Assembly: GCF_014195095.1 (NCBI RefSeq) | Contig: NZ_JACIBC010000003.1 | Location: forward strand, 124,001 to 188,000 | DNA length: 64,000 nucleotides | Direction of reading: 5' to 3' | From: Rhizobium sp. BK602 | GTDB lineage: Bacteria > Pseudomonadota > Alphaproteobacteria > Rhizobiales > Rhizobiaceae | Part shown: piece by piece, positions 35,969-44,449 of the stretch | How the letters are laid out: each line of letters opens with the position of its first letter | How positions within the stretch are numbered: the stretch's first letter is position 1 | The notes under the pieces: generated by a model | Told to the model about the DNA's origin: nothing | The model's input: the letters and a program-made list of their open reading frames with translations, nothing else | Databases searched by the model: none | Made by a program: the position numbers and the translations under genes

Positions 35969-36708
35969 GTCGCATGTCTCCGGGGCGAATGGTCTGATAT
36001 GTCCGGCTCGGCCGGCTGAAAGTCGCCGGCGAATTGAAAGCGGTCACCGGGATGGGTGATTTCGACATAGGTGACGGTGCGACCATTCTGCCATGTCTGT
36101 CGGATCAGCGTCAGGCAGGCGTCGCCACGCTCGGTCTCCAGCAGCCGGGCCGTTGCCGGGTCGGCGGAAACAGCGCGAATGATGTGCCTCGCCTTCGACC
36201 ATGGCACCTGCGCCAGCAGCCATTTGGCCGGCGGAACGGATGCGAAGCTTTCACTCCTGGCCAGCGGTACGGCATCCAGCATGATGATGCGCCGCTCGAT
36301 GGCGTTCGGCTTGCCGTCGACGAGATGCAGGCATTGCAGCCTGAGGATCTCCCCGCCCGGTTTTTCGCCCAGCAAGGCGGCGCCGGAGGCGTCCAGCCTC
36401 TCTATCCGCCGCTTCAGGATACGGTGGTCGTGCTCGTGTCCGGCCAGCTCCGCCTCGGTGCTGATATCCTGAATATCCATCACCGTGCGGTCGATCTGCT
36501 GCGCGGCGACGAAGGAACCCGCCTTGCGCCGCCGCAGGATCATGCCGCGCTCGGCAAGCGCCGACAGCGCCTTGTTGACGGTCATCCGCGAGCATCGGTA
36601 TTGTTCGGCCAGTTCATGTTCGATCGGGATGCGCTGGCCAGGCTTCCAGTCGCCATTCATGATCTTCGTCTCGATATCTGCGAAGATTCTGTGATGAATT
36701 GAGACCAA
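35965..36708 (-). CDS. hutC: HutC-like GntR-family regulator with UTRA domain
   Basis: This encodes 247 residues. The GntR winged helix includes GDWKPGQRIPIEHELAEQ and RCSRMTVNKALSALAERG, both close to the histidine-utilisation repressor HutC, and a UTRA effector domain follows (about 85-235). The TTG start at 36708 is supported by AGGTGG a few bases upstream. No hut enzymes are in the window, so the effector may be urocanate-like or another small acid. A HutC-like operator lies in the divergent gap before the transporter genes. Confidence 0.82.
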   Translation of the reverse strand: MVSIHHRIFADIETKIMNGDWKPGQRIPIEHELAEQYRCSRMTVNKALSALAERGMILRRRKAGSFVAAQQIDRTVMDIQDISTEAELAGHEHDHRILKRRIERLDASGAALLGEKPGGEILRLQCLHLVDGKPNAIERRIIMLDAVPLARSESFASVPPAKWLLAQVPWSKARHIIRAVSADPATARLLETERGDACLTLIRQTWQNGRTVTYVEITHPGDRFQFAGDFQPAEPDISDHSPRRHAT

Positions 36709-36807
36709 TATCCACCTCGATCCCGCGACAACGTCCTGATCCGGACAGCGCTATCCGGCAGCTTTTAGCATCGTCCGGCACAATTTTTGCGTTCCAAGAC
36801 TTTTACA

Positions 36808-36848
36808 TTGACACTGTAGGCCCGCCTATATCTATTTGTATAGACAAA
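36808..36848 (+). promoter_or_regulatory. Promoter with HutC-like operator for the amino acid ABC operon
   Basis: TTGACA (36808-36813) and TCTATT (36831-36836) form a 17-bp-spaced sigma-70-like pair. Overlapping the -10 and start region is the inverted repeat TTTGT-ATAG-ACAAA (36835-36848), close to the TGTA-N2-TACA core known for HutC-type repressors. Steric repression by the adjacent HutC-like protein is likely. Confidence 0.6.
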
Positions 36849-36935
36849 AACGGGCCGCAGAAGCTCGTTCGGCGGGAATACGCTGGGGAACCTGGACTCT
36901 TCCGCTGGAAGGGCAAAAAAACTGGAGAGAAGACC

Positions 36936-37763
36936 ATGAAGACGAATTCATTGCTCAAAGGGTTGGTGGGCGCCGCATTGCTGTTCGGAGCGACGCTTTC
37001 CGCGCATGCCGCCGATACGCTGGCAGCGGTCAAGGCAGCCGGCACCTTGAAGGTGGGCACCGAAACGGCTTTCGCCCCCTTCGATTTCATCGATGCCGGC
37101 GAACATGTCGGGTTGAACGTCGATCTCTTCAACGAGATCGGCAAGGAACTCGGCGTGAAGATCGAATGGGTAACGCTGCCCTGGGATGGCGTTTTCCCCG
37201 CTCTCGAGGCCGGGAAGTTCGATGTTGTCGCCGGCCCTGCGACGATCACCAAGAAGCGCATGGAGCGTTACCGCTTTACGCCGCCGCTTGCCGAAGCGAC
37301 CATCGCCATCCTCAAGAAGGCGGGCGACAAGACGATCAGCAAGCCGGAAGATATCGCCGGCAAGAAGATCGGCGTCGGCAAGGCAACGTCGCAGCTCGAC
37401 CAGCTCAAGGAATTCTCCGAGACGTTGCCGACCAAGGCGGACATTCGCGAATATCCGGCCTTCACCGAATCCTATGCCGATCTGGCCGCCGGCCGCATCG
37501 CCGGCGTGGCGAATTCGCTGCCGAACATCGCTTTCGTCGCCAAGCAGCGTGAAGGCGTCTTCGAAGTCGTGCTGCCGCCCTTCGGCAAGAAATCCTATTT
37601 CGGCTTCATTGGCCTGAAGGATGCCGATCACGCGCCGCTGATGGACGCGATCGACGCCGCCATGCTGAAGATCAAGGCGGACGGCCGTATGGCCACCTTG
37701 CAGAAGAAATGGTTCGGCGCGACTTTCGACACCCCGGATTCGGTCAAGGACCCGGCATTCTGA
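36936..37763 (+). CDS. Polar amino acid ABC transporter, substrate-binding protein
   Basis: This encodes 275 residues. There is a signal peptide (MKTNSLLKGLVGAALLFG ... SAHA, cut after about residue 25), then a SBP_bac_3 domain starting LKVGTETAFAPFDFID, with DLFNEIGKELGVKIEWV, DVVAGPATITKKRMERYRFT and GKKIGVGKATS. This is the family binding His, Arg, Gln, Cys or opine-type substrates. The ATG at 36936 follows GGAGAGAAG. A strong hairpin separates it from the permease genes. Confidence 0.92.
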   Translation: MKTNSLLKGLVGAALLFGATLSAHAADTLAAVKAAGTLKVGTETAFAPFDFIDAGEHVGLNVDLFNEIGKELGVKIEWVTLPWDGVFPALEAGKFDVVAGPATITKKRMERYRFTPPLAEATIAILKKAGDKTISKPEDIAGKKIGVGKATSQLDQLKEFSETLPTKADIREYPAFTESYADLAAGRIAGVANSLPNIAFVAKQREGVFEVVLPPFGKKSYFGFIGLKDADHAPLMDAIDAAMLKIKADGRMATLQKKWFGATFDTPDSVKDPAF

Positions 37764-37780
37764 TCGATTGATCGTCATCA

Positions 37781-37815
37781 CCGGTCATGTCCCGGATTTG
37801 CCGGGGCATGACCGG
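37781..37815 (+). repeat. Stable intergenic hairpin after the binding-protein gene
   Basis: CCGGTCATGTCCCGG and CCGGGGCATGACCGG form a 15-bp stem with one mismatch and an ATTTG loop, 17 bp after the substrate-binding gene stop. No T tract follows, so it fits an mRNA-protecting (REP-like) structure that keeps the binding protein in excess over the permeases. Confidence 0.7.
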
Positions 37816-37861
37816 AAGCCGATCCGGTTCATGACCGCCAAGTGGACGACATCCAAGCCCC

Positions 37862-38503
37862 ATGTCCTTCAAACTCTTCGAATTGCTGCTGCAGGCGTCG
37901 ATTTATACGGTTACGATCAGCGTCGTATCGATCCTGATCGGTTTCGCGATCGCGATCCTGCTGTCGGGAATGCTGCTTTCGGGGCGGCGCCACCTGATGC
38001 TGCCTGCCCAGATTTTCATCAGCTTTTTCCGCGGCGTGCCGCTGCTCGTGCAACTGCTGCTGATCTACAATCTTCTGCCCGTCATCGGCATCAATGTCCC
38101 GAGCGTCGTCGCCGCGGTCATCGGTCTGTCGCTCTGCACCGCTGCCTACCAGGCGGAAAACCTGCGCGGCGGATTCGCCAGCGTGCCGGTCGGACTGGTC
38201 GAATCCGCTGAAATGGTGGGCTTGACGCCCAGCCAGATTTTCCGGCGCATCAAGGTTCCGACCGCCCTTCGCCTGACCTTTCCCGCGCTCGTCAACGAGG
38301 CGATCCTCATTCTCAAGGCATCCTCTCTCGTCTCCGTCGTCGGCATCGTCGAATTGACGCGTATGGCGCAGGATCTCGCCGGCAGTACGTTCCTGCCGCT
38401 GCAGCTCTTCGCCTCTGCCGGCCTGATCTATCTGGTGATCAACTGGATCGTAGCCCTGGCCGGCGGCCTGATCGAGCGCTCTCTTCCCGGAGCGCCACGA
38501 TGA
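37862..38503 (+). CDS. Polar amino acid ABC transporter permease (HisM/GlnP type)
   Basis: This encodes 213 residues with about five membrane segments. The family-typical SFFRGVPLLVQLLLIY and the cytoplasmic EAA loop (VESAEMVGLTPSQIFRRIKVP) that contacts the ATPase are present. It overlaps the second permease by 4 bp. The pair should form a heterodimeric channel. Confidence 0.92.
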   Translation: MSFKLFELLLQASIYTVTISVVSILIGFAIAILLSGMLLSGRRHLMLPAQIFISFFRGVPLLVQLLLIYNLLPVIGINVPSVVAAVIGLSLCTAAYQAENLRGGFASVPVGLVESAEMVGLTPSQIFRRIKVPTALRLTFPALVNEAILILKASSLVSVVGIVELTRMAQDLAGSTFLPLQLFASAGLIYLVINWIVALAGGLIERSLPGAPR

Positions 38504-39168
38504 CCTTCGACATCAATGTCCTCTTGGAGCAGTGGCCCGCGATCGTCAGCGGCGCCGGCGTCACGATCATGATCTGGGTCCTCGGCACGATTGCCGCCGC
38601 CATCCTCGGCTTTCTGCTGGCCGTCGCCCGGCAATATGGCGGCCTGGTGCTCGACAAGGCGCTCGGTCTCGTCGTCGCGGTGCTGCGCGGCACGCCCTTT
38701 CTCATCCAGATCTTCCTGGTCTATTATGGCGGCCCCTTCGTCGGCCTGTCGCTCGATCCGCTGCCGGCTGGCCTGATCGGCATCTCCATCTATGGCGCGG
38801 CCTATTTCAGCGAAATCTTCCGCTCCGGTTTCCAGGCCGTGCCGAAGGGGCATATCGAGGCCGGCGAATGCGTCGGCCTCTCGCAGGGCCAGATCGTCAG
38901 GCGCATCCTGTTGCCGGAGATGACCATGCTGGTGCTGCCGCCGTCGGTGAACATGGCGGTCATCCTCATGAAGGAAACGGCGGTGCTGTCGATCATCACC
39001 GTGCCGGAACTGACCGCGACATTGAGCGCCATAGGCTCGCAGCAATATGCCTTCGTCGAGGCGCTGTCCGCGCTCGCGCTCTTTTATTGGGTGCTGGTCG
39101 AATTCACCGGCTGGCTTGGCAATCTTGCCGAAACGAAACTTTCCAGATTCAGGTTTTTCAACGCATGA
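38500..39168 (+). CDS. Polar amino acid ABC transporter permease (second subunit)
   Basis: This encodes 222 residues starting in an ATGA overlap. It has VVAVLRGTPFLIQIFLVYYG, the EAA loop HIEAGECVGLSQGQIVRRI and five hydrophobic segments. It overlaps the ATPase start by 4 bp. With the 37862 gene product it forms the membrane core of the importer. Confidence 0.92.
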   Translation: MTFDINVLLEQWPAIVSGAGVTIMIWVLGTIAAAILGFLLAVARQYGGLVLDKALGLVVAVLRGTPFLIQIFLVYYGGPFVGLSLDPLPAGLIGISIYGAAYFSEIFRSGFQAVPKGHIEAGECVGLSQGQIVRRILLPEMTMLVLPPSVNMAVILMKETAVLSIITVPELTATLSAIGSQQYAFVEALSALALFYWVLVEFTGWLGNLAETKLSRFRFFNA

Positions 39169-39956
39169 GCGTTCCCGCAATCGCAGTCAAAAATCTCGTC
39201 AAGAAGTTCGGGGACAGCACCGTCCTGCACGGCATCGATCTCGAGATCGCGCCCGGTCAGGTCTCCTGCCTCATTGGCCCGTCGGGCTCCGGCAAGAGCA
39301 CGCTTCTGCGTTGCATGGCCTTCCTTGAGGAGGCGACCCGCGGGACGATCGCCATCAATGGCGAAGTGCTCGGCTTCAGCGAGACCGCCCAAGGCGTTCG
39401 CGAACGTATCCCGGCCGCCACCAATCGGGCGATCCGCGCACAGATCGGCATGGTCTTTCAGCAATTCAATCTCTGGCCGCATATGACGGCGCTCGGCAAT
39501 GTCAGCGAGGCGTTGAAGACGGTTCACAAGATGGGCCGCAAGCAGGCGGAGGACCTGGCTTTGGCGCAACTCGTCAAGGTCGGGCTGGAAGCGCGGGCCG
39601 GGCACTATCCCTCGCAGCTCTCCGGCGGCCAGCAACAGCGTGTCGCCATCGCCCGCGCCTTGGCGCTGAAGCCGAAGATCATGCTCTTCGACGAGCCGAC
39701 CTCCTCGCTCGATCCGGAACTGACCGGCGAAGTTCTGAACGTCATGCGCGATCTGGCGGCCGAAGGCATGACCATGGTCGTCGTCTCCCACGAGATCGGC
39801 TTCGCCGCGACCGTCGGTCAACAGATCATCTTTCTCGACCATGGCAAGGTGCTGTTCACCGGCACGCCGCAGGAGGTGTTCAAGAAGCCGCGCAACCCGC
39901 GCCTGGAACAGTTCCTCGACACCTATCTCGATCGCGGCGCCTCGATGCTTCTCTAG
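39165..39956 (+). CDS. Polar amino acid ABC transporter ATPase (GlnQ/HisP type)
   Basis: This encodes 263 residues from an ATGA overlap. Walker [10 protein letters not shown] is near 38-46, Q-loop MVFQQFNLWPHMT, signature [16 protein letters not shown], Walker B IMLFDEPTSSLDP and the switch histidine in VVSHEIGFA. A loop of about 15 residues between Walker A and the Q loop (FSETAQGVRERIPAAT) is somewhat longer than in GlnQ. It ends the operon. Confidence 0.92.
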   Translation: MSVPAIAVKNLVKKFGDSTVLHGIDLEIAPGQVSCLIGPSGSGKSTLLRCMAFLEEATRGTIAINGEVLGFSETAQGVRERIPAATNRAIRAQIGMVFQQFNLWPHMTALGNVSEALKTVHKMGRKQAEDLALAQLVKVGLEARAGHYPSQLSGGQQQRVAIARALALKPKIMLFDEPTSSLDPELTGEVLNVMRDLAAEGMTMVVVSHEIGFAATVGQQIIFLDHGKVLFTGTPQEVFKKPRNPRLEQFLDTYLDRGASMLL

Positions 39957-39968
39957 GCGCGAGCGTGG

Positions 39969-40487
39969 CTACAGCGAGAAGCTCCGATACCGGCCCGCCT
40001 CGATCGGCGCTGGTTGCGGCAGCACCGGCTGCCTCCTCGGTAGCGAATGTCTGCCGGGGCGCGATGCCGAGGGACAGTATTCCAGCTCGATGGCGAACAG
40101 CGCGACGGCTTCCGCAAGCTCTTTCTCGGCGTCCGAGAAGGGAAGCGTCAAGCCTTGCTCTCTCGCCCGGCTGTATATTTCAGCCGCGGTGATGACCCGC
40201 TCGGCGTGATAGCGGCATTCAGGCGTCGGTTCGACGAGCTTCAGCGCCAGCCCGATATTGACCGCAACCTGAAGGGCGAAGGCCGCGGCCGAAAAATCCG
40301 CGACGGCGCCGGGCGGCCGTACCTGGTCGAGATAGGTCTTCCAAGGTTTGTTCCTATCGACATCTTTCGCATCGAGCGGATTCGGAACGGGCGATATCGT
40401 GGTCCGATATTGTTCCCTGTCGCGCCTGCTCAATGCCTCGTCTGCTACCGCAGCGCCGCTGACGCGCGGATTGTCCAAGATGCCCAT
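39969..40487 (-). CDS. Hypothetical protein
   Basis: This encodes 172 residues with no family that I recognise, no signal peptide and no membrane segment. The central part (about 60-135) is helical with a VEPTPECRYHAERVITAAEIY stretch (in part) and an acidic SDAEKELAEAVALFAIELE helix; the C terminus is Pro/Arg-rich. A GGGA about 8 bases upstream of the ATG is a modest ribosome site. An overlapping opposite frame (40047-40526) looks less protein-like. Whether it is expressed is uncertain. Confidence 0.5.
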   Translation of the reverse strand: MGILDNPRVSGAAVADEALSRRDREQYRTTISPVPNPLDAKDVDRNKPWKTYLDQVRPPGAVADFSAAAFALQVAVNIGLALKLVEPTPECRYHAERVITAAEIYSRAREQGLTLPFSDAEKELAEAVALFAIELEYCPSASRPGRHSLPRRQPVLPQPAPIEAGRYRSFSL

Positions 40488-40852
40488 GACAGATTGTCCC
40501 GTGTTTATCGGCGGCAGAGAAAATGAGAACTCTCGTCCTCATCCGCCTGCCGATCCATCCGCTACCCTTCGATGCAGTAGTAACCGCTCGCCGAAGGCCC
40601 TTTCAATCGCGCTCTTTGCCGTTCGGGCTTCAGTCGGGTCGGTCTTCAGACTTTGGTCTGATGCCGGACGGGACGAACGTCCAGCTTGGGGATTGCAAAA
40701 GCCCAATATATGCGTTTTAGCCTTGGCGACAGTTGACGCTCGTGCCGTCCAGGCGATCTGATGTCGGTGCGAGGTCGCTGTCGGCGAAGCAATGAACAGC
40801 GAATCGCTCCCGACTGCCTGATGCGCCTCAAGAAGTGCCCCGGAAAACCCTT
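40488..40852. other. 365-bp intergenic region before the first Gly/Asn-rich gene
   Basis: No convincing gene is seen; short frames on both strands lack features. It contains the small hairpin CAGAC-TTTG-GTCTG (40647-40660) and a TTGACG hexamer at 40733-40738 that could be part of the promoter of the following gene. Confidence 0.4.
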
Positions 40853-41335
40853 ATGCCTTTCTTCAAGAAATCGACCGCCGTTCTTCTCGGCACCCTGTTC
40901 ACCTTGGTGCTTGCCGCAACCCCTTACCGTGTCGAAATCCACGGAGCGTCGATTGCCGTCGTGCCTCAGAAGGCGGAGGCGAAAGGCGGCAATGGCAATG
41001 GAGGCGGCAATGGGGGTGGCAACGGTGGCGGGAATGGGAACGGCGGAGGAAATGGTGGGGGGAATAGCGGAGGAAACAGCGGCAACGGCGGAGGAAACGG
41101 CAACGGCAAGGGAAACAGCAGCAGCAATAGCAGCAAGAACACGAAGCAAGATCAGGACGATACCGACGATTCCTCCAGTTCGGACGATACGTCGGTAACG
41201 GTTCAACATGCCGACGGCATGAGCGAAGCGATCCAGAATGGCCGCTATGTCATGAAGGATTCGAAGGGCCGCACCATCGTCAACCGCAGCGCGACCTCGG
41301 CCGACCAGAAGCGGCTGAAATCCTTCCAGCATTGA
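40853..41335 (+). CDS. Secreted Gly/Asn-rich low-complexity protein (paralogue A)
   Basis: This encodes 160 residues. A signal peptide-like N terminus (basic KK then a hydrophobic run to about residue 25) is followed by an AKGG boundary near 42 and some 45 residues of GGN/GNG repeats. A Ser/Asp-rich acidic stretch follows, then a conserved-looking C-terminal domain of about 45 residues (GRYVMKDSKGRTIVNRSAT). It shares the signal-plus-AKGGNGNGGGNGGGNG layout with 44450-45121. The repeat is probably a disordered extracytoplasmic linker. The start at 40853 is chosen over a GTG at 40835. Function is unknown. Confidence 0.75.
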   Translation: MPFFKKSTAVLLGTLFTLVLAATPYRVEIHGASIAVVPQKAEAKGGNGNGGGNGGGNGGGNGNGGGNGGGNSGGNSGNGGGNGNGKGNSSSNSSKNTKQDQDDTDDSSSSDDTSVTVQHADGMSEAIQNGRYVMKDSKGRTIVNRSATSADQKRLKSFQH

Positions 41336-41389
41336 AATACCGGACCTGCAGTCCGTCAGGGATCAATTGTCCTGGGCAGTCGAAGATCA

Positions 41390-42094
41390 TCAATCATCCG
41401 TCAGCCAATGAAATGCGCGGCGGACGAAATCCCGACTGCCTTCCACCACCGGCTCTCCATGTGCCATCAGCACTTTTTCGGCTGGCCATTCCAGTACACG
41501 GTTGATGGCGGCGCGTGCGGCGCGCTTGTCGGTGAAAGCAGCACGGAATTTTCTGGGTACCGACGGTTCGGCGGCGACCATCAGGTCCAGTCTGGCGACG
41601 ATTGCCCGCCAGCCCTTGAACCAGCGGGGGCGGAAATGCTGGATAAGATCGGTGAACAGCACCGTGCCGCTCTTGCGGTGGAAAAAGACGACCTCTGTCG
41701 TAATCAGATTGCCCCGGATGACGACTTGATCGATGTCATCAGCCCAATCCGCAATCGGCGTGTCGCCGAGATCGCCATCAAATTCGAGATCCTTGCGCTT
41801 TCGTCGCAAGCCCGGCGGGGCATAGGCCCCGGCATCGGGATAGGCCTGCCGCCAGGCGCCGAGGAAAAGATGATGAAGCGAGTTGGGAGCGACCAGGTAG
41901 CGCACCGCGCCCAAACGATCCACTTCGGCACGAAGATCGTCCGCAAGTGGCGTCGGCGACCAGAGGAAGAGGCTGCCATCGGACAATCTGATGATGGCCA
42001 TGCGTGTCGGGTAGTGGAAACCGGCCGCCGCCGTGACGGTCGGGCCGTCGGCAATCCATATGTCCGGTCCGAATTCCCGCAGCACGCCTGCCAT
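41390..42094 (-). CDS. DUF4336 protein (metallo-beta-lactamase-like fold)
   Basis: This encodes 234 residues of the DUF4336 family. The diagnostic stretch LVAPNSLHHLFLGAW with later APPGLRRKRKDL is present; it keeps a His-His pair but not the full HxHxDH zinc motif of classical metallo-beta-lactamases. A VFFHRKSGTVLFTDL segment follows, as in the family. The ATG at 42094 has AAGG upstream and lies 22 bp after the response-regulator stop, so it is the third gene of the minus-strand kinase-regulator operon. Biochemical role is unknown. Confidence 0.78.
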   Translation of the reverse strand: MAGVLREFGPDIWIADGPTVTAAAGFHYPTRMAIIRLSDGSLFLWSPTPLADDLRAEVDRLGAVRYLVAPNSLHHLFLGAWRQAYPDAGAYAPPGLRRKRKDLEFDGDLGDTPIADWADDIDQVVIRGNLITTEVVFFHRKSGTVLFTDLIQHFRPRWFKGWRAIVARLDLMVAAEPSVPRKFRAAFTDKRAARAAINRVLEWPAEKVLMAHGEPVVEGSRDFVRRAFHWLTDD

Positions 42095-42116
42095 GTCACA
42101 TAGCCTTGCCCCGATC

Positions 42117-42764
42117 CTAGCCGTTCCTGTCCAGCGCGTCGCGAAACGCCATTGCCGCTTCCGTTCGGTTCGCAACGCCGAGCTTGGTAAAGATCTGCGT
42201 CATGTGATGCTTCACCGTCTTTTCATGAAGGTCGAGCTTCAGGCCGATCTGCTTGTTGCTCAAGCCCATCGCCACGAGTTGAAGCACTTCGCTTTCCCGA
42301 TCCGTGAGTTCACCGATAAGATCAGCCTTTGCCGGGGTTCCGTCGCCCTGAGCGGAGATCAAGCGTGCCGAAAGGGTCGGCGCGACATAGGTTTCGCCCG
42401 AGGCCACCGTGCGAAGGATCTCGGCAAGTGTTCTCGAGCCGACACCCTTGAGCACGTAACCTTTCGCGCCGCTTCTCAGCGCCGTCGTCACGTCGTCGCT
42501 CGCCTCGGAGACCGTCAGCATGACGATCTTCTGATCGGGCACGCGCTCGAGGATCAGCGGAATCGCTGCGAGACCGCCGCCCGGCATGGAAATATCCATC
42601 AGCAGCACATCGGGACGTGCATCCTCGGCGATGCGCACGGCATCGTCCTTCGTGTTGCCTTCACCGACGATCGAAAAGCCGCCGATTTCAGCGAGGCTGC
42701 GGGTGACCCCTTCGCGAAACAGCGGATGGTCGTCGATCACCGCCAGGCTGATTGCTGTCATCAT
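42117..42764 (-). CDS. NarL/FixJ-family response regulator
   Basis: This encodes 215 residues. The receiver has D11-D12, phospho-acceptor D57 (VLLMDISMPGG) and the conserved Lys in GYVLKGV. The C-terminal LuxR helix-turn-helix is LTDRESEVLQLVAMGLSNKQIGLKLDLHEKTVKHHM (about 150-185, read in parts). The start overlaps the kinase stop (ATGA). It is likely to control the flanking Gly/Asn-rich genes, which is inference from position. Confidence 0.93.
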   Translation of the reverse strand: MMTAISLAVIDDHPLFREGVTRSLAEIGGFSIVGEGNTKDDAVRIAEDARPDVLLMDISMPGGGLAAIPLILERVPDQKIVMLTVSEASDDVTTALRSGAKGYVLKGVGSRTLAEILRTVASGETYVAPTLSARLISAQGDGTPAKADLIGELTDRESEVLQLVAMGLSNKQIGLKLDLHEKTVKHHMTQIFTKLGVANRTEAAMAFRDALDRNG

Positions 42765-44185
42765 GTCTGTTCCATTTCCATGACATTGAGCGCCATTTGA
42801 ACACGCGTCCCTTCCTTGGACGATCTGAGCTCGAACGTGCCGCCAAGGCTCTCCACTCTTTCCCGCAGGCCCGCCAGCCCGAGGCTGCTTGGAGGAATAC
42901 GGGACGGATCGAACCCTGGTCCCCTATCCGATACCGCAATCGTAACGTGTTTGCCATCCATGGCCTGATCGACGCGCTGCGCCGCGCCTTGGCCATGACG
43001 ATAGCCGTTGTTCAACGCCTCCTGAACGAAGCGGTATATGCAGATCTTCGCGGATGTCGATAATTCCTGTGCCATGCCGGAAAACGACAGGCCGACCTTG
43101 GTTCCGGTCCGCTGCTCGTGGGCGCGGATAACGCGATGCAGCAGCTCGGTCAGGTTTTCCGACTCGATATGCGGTAGCACGAGGCCGCTACAGATGCTTC
43201 GAATATCCGTCATGGCATCGTCGAGGCTCGCCTTGATAGCTGTAAGAGACTGTTCCCGCTTGTCGGCCGGGGTGGACGGATTGACCAGGGCCTCGCTGTC
43301 GAGCCGCAAGGATGCATATGCGACGAGCTGCGCGGGGCCGTCGTGCAGATCGGCACCGATACGCCTGAGATAACTTTCGTTGAGGGCGGCGGCGCGTTGC
43401 GAGGCTCTTTGCAGGCGCGAGCGCAGGATTTCGTTCTGCTGCAGGAGCGTCGACAATTCGCCGATCCGGGTCTTGAGCGCACCGCGCTGGCTCTCGATCG
43501 TGCGGCTGCCGCGAAGGACGATTATCGACAGGACAAGGAAAAAGGTGATGGTGAACAGCCCGACGGCCAGCCAGCTTCTGAACCGCGCCTTGTTCAGGCT
43601 GCGCTCGAAATCATAGGCGACCTCATGGAATTCCGAGACGGCGACGACCTTGCCGGACCAGGGCTGAAGGACCGGATTGTAGATCTCCAGCAGCGGCTTG
43701 CCGCTATTGCGCTCCGCAATGCTTTCCACATCGCCGATCTGATTGAACTGCGCCACCATTGTGCCGGAGAATGCGGTCTTCAGGTCGTCGCTCAGCGGGA
43801 ATTGCCTACCCATCAGATCCTTGTCGTTGGAGTAAAGCACGGTGCCGTCGCTGCGCCAGAGGCGGAAAGACAGGAGCCGGCTGCCGAGCGCACCTTCGCC
43901 GAGCGTTTCATCGAGCGCGCGCGTCACCGTGTCGTCCAGCACCTCGGTCGTCTGCATGTCCGGCAGAAGCGGTGCGATGACGCTATCGACATAAAGCGCC
44001 GTGCTGGCGGCGGAATTGCGCGTGACGGCTTCCTCGATAAGGCTGGTGACGAAGGCACCGACGACGATCATGGCGCAGGCCGCGACCAGACCGCCGATCA
44101 GCAGGAATTGCCTTGCCAGGGATTGCGAATTCCAGCCGGCGACCAGACGCACCGGCGACAGCATTGACGTGAGATTGGTCGGCAT
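42761..44185 (-). CDS. NarX/DegS-type sensor histidine kinase (HisKA_3)
   Basis: This encodes 474 residues. Membrane segments at about 27-50 and 205-226 bracket a periplasmic sensor domain of about 155 residues. A coiled coil leads to the HisKA_3 motif IGADLHDGPAQLVAYASL with phospho-accepting H281. The ATPase has FVQEALNNGYRHG and DRGPGFDP with SLGLAGLRERVESLGG. It overlaps the regulator gene downstream. It is divergent from the second Gly/Asn-rich gene, with a long hairpin between them. Confidence 0.93.
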   Translation of the reverse strand: MPTNLTSMLSPVRLVAGWNSQSLARQFLLIGGLVAACAMIVVGAFVTSLIEEAVTRNSAASTALYVDSVIAPLLPDMQTTEVLDDTVTRALDETLGEGALGSRLLSFRLWRSDGTVLYSNDKDLMGRQFPLSDDLKTAFSGTMVAQFNQIGDVESIAERNSGKPLLEIYNPVLQPWSGKVVAVSEFHEVAYDFERSLNKARFRSWLAVGLFTITFFLVLSIIVLRGSRTIESQRGALKTRIGELSTLLQQNEILRSRLQRASQRAAALNESYLRRIGADLHDGPAQLVAYASLRLDSEALVNPSTPADKREQSLTAIKASLDDAMTDIRSICSGLVLPHIESENLTELLHRVIRAHEQRTGTKVGLSFSGMAQELSTSAKICIYRFVQEALNNGYRHGQGAAQRVDQAMDGKHVTIAVSDRGPGFDPSRIPPSSLGLAGLRERVESLGGTFELRSSKEGTRVQMALNVMEMEQT

Positions 44186-44286
44186 GTCTGGCTACTTTCC
44201 GTGGGTATCCCCGATGTCCGGCATGATCGCTCAGCCGGAAAATGCGTCAAAAGACGGTTTGCTTGCCCGCAATCCGTCGACTTTCG

Positions 44287-44324
44287 GCCGTGGGCCATCG
44301 GGCTAAGGTCTGATGGCCCACGGC
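44287..44324. repeat. Perfect 13-bp inverted repeat between kinase and Gly/Asn-rich gene
   Basis: GCCGTGGGCCATC (44287-44299) and GATGGCCCACGGC (44312-44324) enclose a 12-base loop. No T tract follows. It could be a leader structure of the 44450 gene (its ATG is 125 bases on) or a large operator for the adjacent regulator. Confidence 0.65.
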
Positions 44325-44449
44325 ATTGGTCCGTCCCCCGTGGAAACTTCCATTTCCAGCAATATTATGGCGAGCAGCATGATTGCTCCTTCCGCGCCGC
44401 AGTTGCACGCAGCGGCGAGAGCATAGTCTGGAATGAGAGGAATACGCAT

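Noticed and set aside
37781..37815. Hairpin considered as a terminator of the binding-protein gene
   Set aside because: No T tract, and permease genes continue downstream on the same strand.
40047..40526. 159-codon plus-strand frame opposite the hypothetical gene at 39969-40487
   Set aside because: Arg-rich shadow-like composition; the minus-strand frame has a more protein-like pattern.
40983..41130. GGN-type DNA repeats considered as a CRISPR array or structural repeat
   Set aside because: They are codon-level repeats of the Gly/Asn-rich protein, without spacers.
41341..41355. CGGAC-CTGCA-GTCCG hairpin after the first Gly/Asn-rich gene
   Set aside because: Only a 5-bp stem and no T tract; too weak to call a terminator.
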